Shown here: positions 1 through 4,912 of the stretch, in pieces
Numbering within the stretch: the stretch's first letter is position 1
Layout: each line of letters starts with the position of its first letter
Origin: Clostridia bacterium
Lineage (GTDB): Bacteria > Bacillota > Clostridia > UBA1381 > UMGS1253
Direction of reading: 5' to 3'
Assembly (NCBI GenBank): GCA_017411585.1
Contig: JAFQPV010000190.1
Span: 1-7,752, forward strand
Length of the DNA stretch: 7,752 nucleotides
Program-made: the position numbers and the translations under genes
Notes under the pieces: model-generated
Databases searched by the model: none
The model's input: the letters and a program-made list of their open reading frames with translations, nothing else
What the model was told of the DNA's origin: nothing

Positions 1-148
1 TGTCGTAAAGGTAATTCACCGCTGCATCTGCCACCGCATCATCGTCAAAAGCACCTAACTGTAGCCTTACTTGGTTACTTTCAGTATAATCCTTTTTGCG
101 CTTTCTGTCCAGTGGAAATGTGGTTTCTAAATTGTTTTTTTGATACAT
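1..148 (-). CDS. Hypothetical protein, N-terminal part only (runs off left edge)
   Basis: An open frame starts at ATG 148 and stays open to the window edge, giving 49 residues that begin MYQKNNLETTFPLDRKRKK. I chose the ATG at 148 over the in-frame ATG at 157 because the GAAAGG ribosome binding site (158-163) lies 9 nt before 148 but directly touches 157. An extended -10 promoter sits just upstream. The first part is polar and basic (DRKRKKDY); the visible end (VRLQLGAFDDDAVADAAVNYLYD) looks helical and acidic. That end faintly resembles the F-x-x-x-x-D...IY pattern of short DUF2508 proteins, but this is a weak impression and not an assignment. No signal peptide or membrane segment is visible. 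The rest of the gene lies outside the window, so no function can be given. The frame with promoter and ribosome binding site is well supported; the identity is not. Confidence 0.6.
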   Translation of the reverse strand, partial: MYQKNNLETTFPLDRKRKKDYTESNQVRLQLGAFDDDAVADAAVNYLYD

Positions 149-177
149 ATTTTTCATCCTTTCAAAAGTTTTTCTTA

Positions 178-186
178 ATTATACCA
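178..186 (-). promoter_or_regulatory. Extended -10 promoter for the left-edge gene
   Basis: On the minus strand TGGTATAAT (186 to 178) is a perfect extended -10 box (TGnTATAAT). No good -35 hexamer lies 17 nt upstream, as is common for extended -10 promoters. Transcription would start near 171, giving a leader of about 23 nt before ATG 148. Confidence 0.55.
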
Positions 187-220
187 ATAAAACAAGCTCC
201 ACTACTATCAATCCGCAAAC

Positions 221-252
221 AAAAAAGGGCGATTCGTGAATCGCCCCTACAA
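221..252 (-). terminator. GTAGGG-type palindrome acting as a minus-strand terminator
   Basis: On the minus strand TTGTAG (252-247) leads into an 8-bp perfect stem, GGGCGATT/AATCGCCC (227-234 with 239-246) around a CACG loop, followed at once by six T (226-221). This is a typical intrinsic terminator for transcripts coming from the FAD oxidoreductase gene about 300 nt upstream. The segment 223-252 is a 30-nt identical inverted copy of 3315-3344. Confidence 0.7.
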
Positions 253-388
253 TGTTGCCCGGAATTTATATACATATTCCAACCAATATAAAAAGCGGGA
301 TTTTGGATGCAGTGCAAGGCAGAAAGGCCGGCACAATACCCCAACAGAATAAAAAAAGAGGGATTTTTGCTGCAGTGCAAGGCAAAAA

Positions 389-419
389 GGCTGACACAGT
401 ACTCTTGTACGGGTCAGCC
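389..419. repeat. Hairpin with conserved apical part (copy 2)
   Basis: GGCTGAC (389-395) pairs perfectly with GTCAGCC (413-419). The enclosed 17 nt ACAGTACTCTTGTACGG (396-412) can pair further as GTAC/GTAC around TCTT. No T-run follows closely on either strand, so it is a poor intrinsic terminator. Confidence 0.75.
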
Positions 420-474
420 CTTGTAACACAGTAAAACCAACATAAAAAGAGGAAAATTTGCTGTAAGACGCGGC

Positions 475-515
475 GCAGCAGCAGGCACAGTACTCTTGTA
501 CGGGCCTGCTGCTGC
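475..515. repeat. Hairpin with conserved apical part (copy 3)
   Basis: A perfect 12-bp stem GCAGCAGCAGGC (475-486) / GCCTGCTGCTGC (504-515) encloses the same 17 nt, ACAGTACTCTTGTACGG (487-503), found in copy 2. The stem sequence is quite different from copy 2 and yet fully paired. It lies about 30 nt beyond the stop of the FAD oxidoreductase gene and could protect or help end that mRNA, but no T-run follows it. Confidence 0.8.
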
Positions 516-546
516 AACAAAGTATTACACAAATTTTACCTTTTTA

Positions 547-2241
547 TTATTTGATGTCCATTGCAAAGACCTTGTATGTATCACTGCCCCAAGTCTCTTT
601 TAAAACAAGCTTAATCTTGGTCGCTTTCACATTAACCTGATGCTTCACCATACGCTGACAGTTGTCGGTTTCGCTTGCCAGAACAACCTCGCCGTCCGGA
701 GTTTCAGCAATCAAATCGTAGGACTTCATCATTTCGTACGGCAGGAAGTATTTGTTCATTTTGAGCGGACGGTTGTGCGGCATATTGTCGTATTTGCGCG
801 GCAGATTACTGTCAAAAATAAGACGGATTTCGGAAATCTGCTCCGGCGCATCATAGGCAAACTCAATCACATCACCCTGCTTACCTTCGTAGCCGTGGCG
901 CTCTTCGCCGTAGTCACGGTCCATACCCTCGCGCACAATCGGGTGGTTGACCTTTGCTTTCATCGTCAGTTCACTGCGCTCACGCTCAATAAACGGAATC
1001 CAGCAATCATCATAGAGAAGCTGCTGCTGCAGTGTATGCACATCAATGTCGCGGATTGCCTTGTTTTCATTTACAGCAAGGGCAACGGCTGTGCCGACTG
1101 CCTGACCAATCACAGAACAGGTTGCCATAACACGCGTTGCGGAAAGCGCGGCGTGGGTCGTAGAGATGTTACGACCTGCAAACGCGAGGTTTTCAATATT
1201 TTTAGAGTACAGGGATCTGAACGGAATACCAAACGGCGACGGTGCCGGATGGAACACATTCGGATGCCCCTTGTCTGCAAAGCCGCCCGGGGTATGGTCG
1301 TCCATTGTCCAGCCGCCATAGGCTACGATATCGTCAAACTTGCCCTGCGCAAGCACATCGTTTTCATTTAAAATATAGTCGCCCACATAACGGCGGCTTT
1401 CGCGCTTGCCCGGCAGGATGCCAATCCAATCCATTTCCCAGTTTTCCACGCCGTGGTCGCCGCGGTTTTTCATATGATCCCATACGCCATAGGCAATCTT
1501 TAACAGCTCGTCGCGCATCTCTTCGGTATCGTGGATGCTATCGTTTTCGCCGCCGAGCTCAATCCACCAGTAGTTGGTGATTTCATCGTGCGGACGGTTG
1601 GCAAGCTCTTCGTCTGTTTCATAAACATGTGCCCATTTCGGTGCAACGAATTTCTTCGGCGAATCGGTTTCGCGAATCTGGAACAGACAGCTCATACCCA
1701 TGGTCTTTTTGTCTGCCACCTTCGGACCGATGGTCTCGTTAAACTCGGCATTCGCCTCGCGGCCTACGCGGAATTCCGCACCGGTCAGCGGTGCAAGCAC
1801 GCTGTCGCCCGAGCAGTCGGCAAAGAACTTCGCGCGGACGGTGTGGTGTGTTTCCGTTGTGGTCTGATAGCCCGTTACGGACACAATTTTATTGCCGTCC
1901 ATCTCCACGGAAGAACAAGCGCAGTTCATAATCATGGTGATGTTGTCTTCAAAGCGCACCTTCTCGTAGAGAACGGTGTCCCAGATATGGAAGTTCTGAT
2001 TCAAGTTTCTATGATAGTTTTCGAGCATACATTCTTCGACGATACCGGTTTCGCGGTCGTATTCGCCGTTGGCGCCGCAAATCCACATACGCACCTCGCT
2101 CGAGGCGTTACCGCCGAACATCGGTCTGTCCTGCATGATGGCAACCTTGATGCCATGGCGTGCAGCTGACACTGCCGCACAAAGACCCGACATACCGCCG
2201 CCGACAACGCATAAGTCTACATTGTGTTCTTTTCTGAGCAT
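547..2241 (-). CDS. FAD-dependent oxidoreductase (FAD_oxidored, PF12831-type) with C-terminal beta domain
   Basis: A 564-residue soluble flavoprotein, probably cytoplasmic, as there is no signal peptide. Residues 9-30 form the Rossmann dinucleotide fold (VDLCVVGGGMSGLCAAVSAA; GxGxxG at 14-19). The family motif GGNASSEVR is at 43-51, a second FAD-contact segment ADCSGDSVLAPLTG is near 141-154, and the C-terminal FAD motif NLAFAGRNIS...THAALSATRVMATC runs from 351 to 375. Residues about 455-564 look like a beta-rich, discoidin/galactose-binding-like domain (GDVIEFAYDAPEQISEIRLIFD), often seen in longer members. ATG 2241 follows GGGAGG at 7 nt spacing, with a promoter at 2274-2301. It is a single-gene unit, divergent from the HAD phosphatase. 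The family is common in polysaccharide-degrading bacteria but the substrate is usually unknown; oxidation of a sugar or glycoside is only inference. It does not look like a succinate dehydrogenase or fumarate reductase subunit. The family call is strong, the substrate unknown. Confidence 0.9.
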   Translation of the reverse strand: MLRKEHNVDLCVVGGGMSGLCAAVSAARHGIKVAIMQDRPMFGGNASSEVRMWICGANGEYDRETGIVEECMLENYHRNLNQNFHIWDTVLYEKVRFEDNITMIMNCACSSVEMDGNKIVSVTGYQTTTETHHTVRAKFFADCSGDSVLAPLTGAEFRVGREANAEFNETIGPKVADKKTMGMSCLFQIRETDSPKKFVAPKWAHVYETDEELANRPHDEITNYWWIELGGENDSIHDTEEMRDELLKIAYGVWDHMKNRGDHGVENWEMDWIGILPGKRESRRYVGDYILNENDVLAQGKFDDIVAYGGWTMDDHTPGGFADKGHPNVFHPAPSPFGIPFRSLYSKNIENLAFAGRNISTTHAALSATRVMATCSVIGQAVGTAVALAVNENKAIRDIDVHTLQQQLLYDDCWIPFIERERSELTMKAKVNHPIVREGMDRDYGEERHGYEGKQGDVIEFAYDAPEQISEIRLIFDSNLPRKYDNMPHNRPLKMNKYFLPYEMMKSYDLIAETPDGEVVLASETDNCQRMVKHQVNVKATKIKLVLKETWGSDTYKVFAMDIK

Positions 2242-2273
2242 ACAAATGCCTCCCTACCAATATTTTCAGTTTC

Positions 2274-2301
2274 ATTATATACCTAATTTCAAATTTGACA
2301 A
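2274..2301 (-). promoter_or_regulatory. Promoter of the FAD oxidoreductase gene
   Basis: On the minus strand TTGTCA (2301-2296), a 16-nt spacer and a perfect TATAAT (2279-2274) form a sigma-A type promoter. The start would be near 2267, leaving a leader of about 26 nt with GGGAGG before ATG 2241. Confidence 0.75.
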
Positions 2302-2319
2302 TATAAAATAATGCACAGT

Positions 2320-2349
2320 TTGCATTTTGGGAGAGAATTATGATATAAT
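2320..2349 (+). promoter_or_regulatory. Extended -10 promoter reading toward the palindrome cluster and HAD gene
   Basis: TTGCAT (2320-2325), an 18-nt spacer and TATAAT (2344-2349), preceded by TGA to make a perfect extended -10 (2341-2349). The predicted start is near 2356, inside the first palindrome. The transcript would carry about 297 nt of hairpin-rich leader before the HAD start codon at 2653. Nothing better is visible nearer that gene. Confidence 0.6.
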
Positions 2350-2351
2350 AC

Positions 2352-2462
2352 TGTAGGGCGCTGCATTTGTGCGCGCCATCAACATCGTAGGGAACGGCGC
2401 TTGTCGACGTTCCGTTTGTTTCGTTTCATATTGATGGTGCGTCGAAATCGCCGCACCCTACA
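2352..2462. repeat. Foldback repeat of about 111 bp bounded by TGTAGGG/CCCTACA
   Basis: The ends TGTAGGG (2352-2358) and CCCTACA (2456-2462) are perfect inverted repeats. Inner arms GCGCCATCAA (2373-2382) and TTGATGGTGC (2431-2440) also pair with one G-U. Three small hairpins lie within: 2357-2377, 2391-2413 (GGAACG/CGTTCC, headed by CGTAGG), and 2436-2457 in reverse orientation (GGTGCG/CGCACC). It looks like a MITE- or REP-like element made of nested smaller units. No coding capacity is seen. Confidence 0.75.
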
Positions 2463-2476
2463 AGCACAATCCTCAA

Positions 2477-2504
2477 CCAACATAAAATGTGGAAATTTTG
2501 CTGT
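2477..2504 (+). repeat. Fourth copy of the CCAACATAAAA repeat
   Basis: This 28-nt segment matches 437-464 at 25 of 28 positions, about 2 kb away on the other side of the FAD oxidoreductase gene. It directly abuts a CGTAGGGG palindrome, where the left-side copies carry the ACAGTACTCTTGTACGG hairpins. Confidence 0.75.
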
Positions 2505-2580
2505 CGTAGGGGACGATGCCCACATCGTCCCGATGATTCCCATCAGAATTTACGGGCGGATGTAGGCATCCGCCCCTACG
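2505..2580. repeat. Head-to-head palindrome pair bounded by CGTAGGGG/CCCCTACG
   Basis: A forward unit (CGTAG, then the 9-bp stem GGGACGATG/CATCGTCCC with loop CCCA, 2510-2531) faces a reverse unit (9-bp stem GGGCGGATG/CATCCGCCC with loop TAGG, 2554-2575, then CTACG). The outer ends CGTAGGGG (2505-2512) and CCCCTACG (2573-2580) are perfect inverted repeats. About 22 nt lie between the units. The remaining 72 nt to the HAD gene show nothing beyond its ribosome binding site. Confidence 0.8.
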
Positions 2581-2652
2581 GTGTATGCGCGAGCATTTTA
2601 ACGAAGCAATGCGCCTAATTTACCATTTTACACTAAGGATAGGAGATTAAAT

Positions 2653-3312
2653 ATGTATAATTACATCTTATTTGATTTGGATGGAACACTCACCGACCCA
2701 AAGGAGGGCATCACCAAATGCGTACAGTATGCACTTGCTGCGTGCGGAATTGATGAGCCGAATTTGGACAATCTGCTTTCGTTTATTGGGCCGCCGCTGG
2801 TGGACGAATTTATGCGCGTATACGGTTTTTCGAAAGAAAAGGCAGAATTTGCACTGGCAAAATACAGAGAGCGCTTCCCGGCCAAGGGGCTTTACGAAAA
2901 CAAAATCTATCCGGGCGCGGCGCAAATGCTTGCTGCTTTAAAGCAAAGCGGCAGAAAAATCGCGCTTGCAACCTCGAAGCCGCAGCCGTACGCGGAAAAG
3001 ATTTTGGAGCACTTTAAAATCAAGGACTATTTCGATGTCATCGTCGGCGCGACATTTGACAGTAAGCGAAACGACAAGGCAGATGTTGTTGCCGAGGTTT
3101 TAAAGCAGTTCGGCATCACCGATGCAGACAAGGCAAGCGTGATTATGGTCGGCGACCGCAAGCACGATGTGCTCGGCGCAAGCAAAAACGGGATTAAAAC
3201 CGTCGGCCTCCGCTTAGGCTATGCCGAGCCGGGCGAGCTGGAGGAAGCCGGCGCGATTTATATTGCAGATGATATTGCGGATTTGGAAAACTATTTGCTG
3301 AACACGAAATAA
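2653..3312 (+). CDS. HAD-superfamily phosphatase (phosphoglycolate phosphatase/PpaX-like)
   Basis: A 219-residue cytoplasmic haloacid dehalogenase-type phosphatase. All four motifs are intact: motif I DLDGTLTD (8-15, nucleophile D8 and acid/base D10), motif II ATSKP (106-110, S108), motif III lysine K142 in NDKAD, and motif IV GDRKHD (167-172, D168 and D172 for magnesium). An alpha-helical type-1 cap occupies about residues 16-85. Length and layout fit the HAD_2 group of small phosphate-ester hydrolases (phosphoglycolate phosphatase, PpaX, 5'-nucleotidase-like). Which ester it cleaves cannot be read from the sequence. AGGAG (2641-2645) lies 7 nt before the ATG. It stands alone between its own terminator and a long palindrome-rich leader. 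A housekeeping or damage-control role, such as hydrolysing phosphoglycolate, nucleotides or sugar phosphates, is plausible. Confidence 0.9.
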   Translation: MYNYILFDLDGTLTDPKEGITKCVQYALAACGIDEPNLDNLLSFIGPPLVDEFMRVYGFSKEKAEFALAKYRERFPAKGLYENKIYPGAAQMLAALKQSGRKIALATSKPQPYAEKILEHFKIKDYFDVIVGATFDSKRNDKADVVAEVLKQFGITDADKASVIMVGDRKHDVLGASKNGIKTVGLRLGYAEPGELEEAGAIYIADDIADLENYLLNTK

Positions 3313-3314
3313 CT

Positions 3315-3350
3315 TTGTAGGGGCGATTCACGAATCGCCCTTTTATTTTT
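3315..3350 (+). terminator. Intrinsic terminator made from a GTAGGG-type palindrome
   Basis: Three nt after the HAD stop, TTGTAG leads into GGGCGATT (3321-3328), loop CACG and AATCGCCC (3333-3340), then TTTTATTTTT. The stem is 8 bp and GC-rich. It is identical over 30 nt, in inverted orientation, to 223-252, so the palindrome has been adopted as the terminator of two different genes. Confidence 0.85.
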
Positions 3351-3385
3351 CAAAATTTTTGCGAATTTTCAAATAAATTTTGCCA

Positions 3386-3425
3386 TTGTAATGTACGCAA
3401 AACCAATTTACAATACAGCTGTAAA
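3386..3425 (+). promoter_or_regulatory. Promoter of the GH1 gene with overlapping inverted repeats
   Basis: TTGTAA (3386-3391), 17-nt spacer, TACAAT (3409-3414). The -10 overlaps TTTACA (3407-3412) / TGTAAA (3420-3425) and a perfect 10-bp palindrome TACAGCTGTA (3414-3423) covering the predicted start near 3421. Such symmetry at a start site suggests a repressor operator, perhaps inducible by a glycoside; the regulator is not in the window. I see no catabolite-repression (cre) consensus. Confidence 0.5.
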
Positions 3426-3430
3426 CCATT

Positions 3431-3451
3431 AAAAAAAAAAAAAACGAGGTG
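3431..3451 (+). promoter_or_regulatory. A14 tract and ribosome binding site of the GH1 gene
   Basis: Fourteen consecutive A (3431-3444) lie just before GAGGTG (3446-3451), itself 5 nt from the ATG at 3457. The A-run is in the predicted leader about 10 nt after the transcription start. It may keep the ribosome site unstructured, and its length could vary by slippage. Confidence 0.6.
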
Positions 3452-3456
3452 TTACT

Positions 3457-4806
3457 ATGAATTTCAAATTCCCGAAGGACTTTTTATTCGGCGCAGCTTC
3501 CTCTGCCGTGCAGATTGAAGCCGGTGTCGGCGAAGGCGGCAAGGGCGCAGATGTACTTGACTACTACTGGACACTCTATCCGGAAAAATACGGTCAGGCT
3601 GACCCGAGCAAGGCAGCAGACTTTTACCACAAGTATCCGGAAGATATCAAAATGATGAAGGAGCTCGGCCTTAAGGCGTTCCGCTTCTCGATTTCGTGGT
3701 CGCGTATTTATCCAAACGGCATGGAGGACGGTCCGTGCCAGGCAGGTATAGACTACTATTCCGATATGATTGATAAGCTCATCGAAGCCGACATCGTTCC
3801 GTTTTTCGACCTCTGGCACTGCGATATGCCTGCCTGGGTGATGGAAAAGGGCGGCGTGCTCAGCCCGGATTTCGGCGACTGGTTTGCAGAATATGCAAAA
3901 ACCTGCTTTACGGCATTCGGCGGCAGAGTGCAGTATTGGTCGACGGTCAACGAGCCGAATGTCAATGTTATGGCGGCATATGCCTGGGGCATCACCGCGC
4001 CGTTTGAAAAGGACATCGCGCGCTCTGTTTTGGCTTGCCACAATATGGTGCTTGCCCACTTCAAGGCAGTTAAGGTGTTCAGAGAATTAAACATTCCGGG
4101 CAAAATCGGCTTTGTAAACCATGTGCAGCTGGCATACGGTCTTACATTAAGCGAAGAGGACCAGGCGGCAGCTGAGCGCAACATGGGCTTTTACTCCAAC
4201 TGGTTTAACGATGCGATGTTGCTCGGTCACTATCCGGAAAGCGTTGTACACTATCCGTACCTGGCTGACCATCTGCCGGAAAACTACCAGAAGGAGCTCG
4301 ATGACAACTTCATCGCGTGCGACTTTTTCGGCATCAACTACTACAGCTCGTCTGTCGTAAAATACGAAAAGAATGACATTCTCGACTACAAGATTTACAC
4401 CGACTATCTCCCAAAGGATGACTACGGCTTCACCGTAAATCCGCAGGGTATTTATGACACCATTATGTATGTGCAAAACCGCTACCCGGGCATCGAGCTT
4501 GCGATTACCGAAAACGGCATCAGTAAAGCGAGAACCGGCAATTACGAAGAAGAGCTCGATGATGACTACCGTGTCAGCTACCTGCGTGAGCATCTGCGCG
4601 GCGTTGCACGTGCAATTGAGGCAGGCTCTCCGGTTGTAGGCTATTTCCATTGGACGCTGATGGATACAAATGAGCTGTATGTCAACGGCTATTCGCACTT
4701 GTTCGGTCTTTTGCAGGTGCGCTTTGATAAGCCGACGCTTGACCGCGTACCGAGAAAGAGCTGGTACTATTATCAGCAGATTATCGCTAAGGGCGAGGTA
4801 AACTGA
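3457..4806 (+). CDS. GH1 family beta-glycosidase, atypical active site
   Basis: A 449-residue cytoplasmic (beta/alpha)8-barrel glycosidase of full GH1 length, which cleaves terminal beta-linked sugars with retention. Seen: N-terminal FLFGAASSAVQIE (10-21, sugar-binding Q19), acid/base E166 in STVNEPN (162-168), INYY with Y295, nucleophile E352 in ITENG (350-354), and W399 with E406 near the C-terminus. Unusual: the common HWD is HCD (121-123), and the common WSLLDNFEW is WTLMDTNEL (399-407), so two conserved pocket tryptophans are replaced by C122 and L407. The S...K...Y pattern of 6-phospho-beta-glucosidases is absent, so a non-phosphorylated substrate is more likely. No signal peptide, so the substrate must be imported. 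ATG 3457 is set by GAGGTG. It is a lone gene with no PTS or sugar-transporter genes beside it. Family sure, specificity open. Confidence 0.93.
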   Translation: MNFKFPKDFLFGAASSAVQIEAGVGEGGKGADVLDYYWTLYPEKYGQADPSKAADFYHKYPEDIKMMKELGLKAFRFSISWSRIYPNGMEDGPCQAGIDYYSDMIDKLIEADIVPFFDLWHCDMPAWVMEKGGVLSPDFGDWFAEYAKTCFTAFGGRVQYWSTVNEPNVNVMAAYAWGITAPFEKDIARSVLACHNMVLAHFKAVKVFRELNIPGKIGFVNHVQLAYGLTLSEEDQAAAERNMGFYSNWFNDAMLLGHYPESVVHYPYLADHLPENYQKELDDNFIACDFFGINYYSSSVVKYEKNDILDYKIYTDYLPKDDYGFTVNPQGIYDTIMYVQNRYPGIELAITENGISKARTGNYEEELDDDYRVSYLREHLRGVARAIEAGSPVVGYFHWTLMDTNELYVNGYSHLFGLLQVRFDKPTLDRVPRKSWYYYQQIIAKGEVN

Positions 4807-4835
4807 TAATAAAATCGTTCTCTAAAACGAATTAA

Positions 4836-4864
4836 TTGACAACACATACATATTTATGTAAAAT
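4836..4864 (+). promoter_or_regulatory. Promoter of the DUF975 gene, nested in a terminator
   Basis: Perfect TTGACA (4836-4841), 17-nt spacer, TAAAAT (4859-4864). The predicted start is around 4871-4872, inside the left arm of the hairpin at 4860-4897. The leader of about 41 nt contains AGGGGG (4900-4905) 7 nt before the ATG. Confidence 0.75.
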
Positions 4865-4899
4865 AGATTCAAGGCTATATTGCCTTGAATCTATTTTTT
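4860..4899 (+). terminator. Terminator after the GH1 gene, overlapping the next promoter
   Basis: AATAGATTCAAGGC (4862-4875) pairs perfectly over 14 bp with 4882-4895 around loop TATATT; A4860-4861 with T4896-4897 extend it to 16 bp. A run of six T (4894-4899) completes an intrinsic terminator for read-through from the GH1 gene, whose stop is 55 nt upstream. Transcripts started at the nested promoter would keep only the inner 5 bp (AAGGC/GCCTT). Confidence 0.75.
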
Positions 4900-4912
4900 A
4901 GGGGGAATATTT

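Larger units (their letters stand above)
279..515. repeat. Three diverged direct repeats with hairpin ends
   Basis: Copies begin at 279, 341 and 437 with CCAAC followed by an A-rich stretch, then (A/G)GGGATTTT or GGAAAATTT and a GCTG-type motif. Copies 1 and 2 share TGCAGTGCAAGGCA (308-321 and 371-384, a 63-nt offset) and an AAAGGC(C/T)G(G/A)CACA(A/G)TAC segment. Copies 2 and 3 end in hairpins with an identical 17-nt apical part; copy 1 lacks the right half of its hairpin. A fourth copy of the 28-nt left part is at 2477-2504 (3 mismatches to 437-464). Together with the terminator and promoter to its left, this accounts for the gene-free 149-546 stretch. I see no convincing gene here. Confidence 0.8.

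Noticed and set aside
252..434. 60-codon plus-strand open frame across the direct repeats
   Set aside because: It is made of repeat sequence, has no ribosome binding site before the ATG and looks like no known protein.
640..1371. 243-codon plus-strand open frame opposite the FAD oxidoreductase gene
   Set aside because: It is antisense to a gene with clear family motifs, has no ribosome binding site or recognisable domain, and its peptide is what antisense of such codons yields. The same applies to 1531-2169.
2352..2580. Clustered palindromes as a CRISPR array
   Set aside because: Unit sequences differ, orientation alternates and spacing is irregular; there are no constant repeats with uniform spacers and no cas genes.
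2585..2650. 21-codon open frame ending 2 nt before the HAD start, possible leader peptide
   Set aside because: No ribosome binding site precedes it, and its peptide (MREHFNEAMRLIYHFTLRIGD) shows no run of a regulatory amino acid.
3484..4698. Minus-strand open frames of 142-191 codons opposite the GH1 gene
   Set aside because: Shadow frames of a gene with intact catalytic motifs; no start signals or protein family.
3457..4806. 6-phospho-beta-glucosidase (BglA type) call for the GH1 gene
   Set aside because: The phosphate-binding S...K...Y pattern expected after the WxxxD segment is absent, and no PTS genes are nearby.
4815..4830. Small hairpin TCGTT/AACGA just after the GH1 stop as its terminator
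   Set aside because: Only 5 bp, AT-rich and not followed by a T-run; the stem at 4860-4897 is far better.
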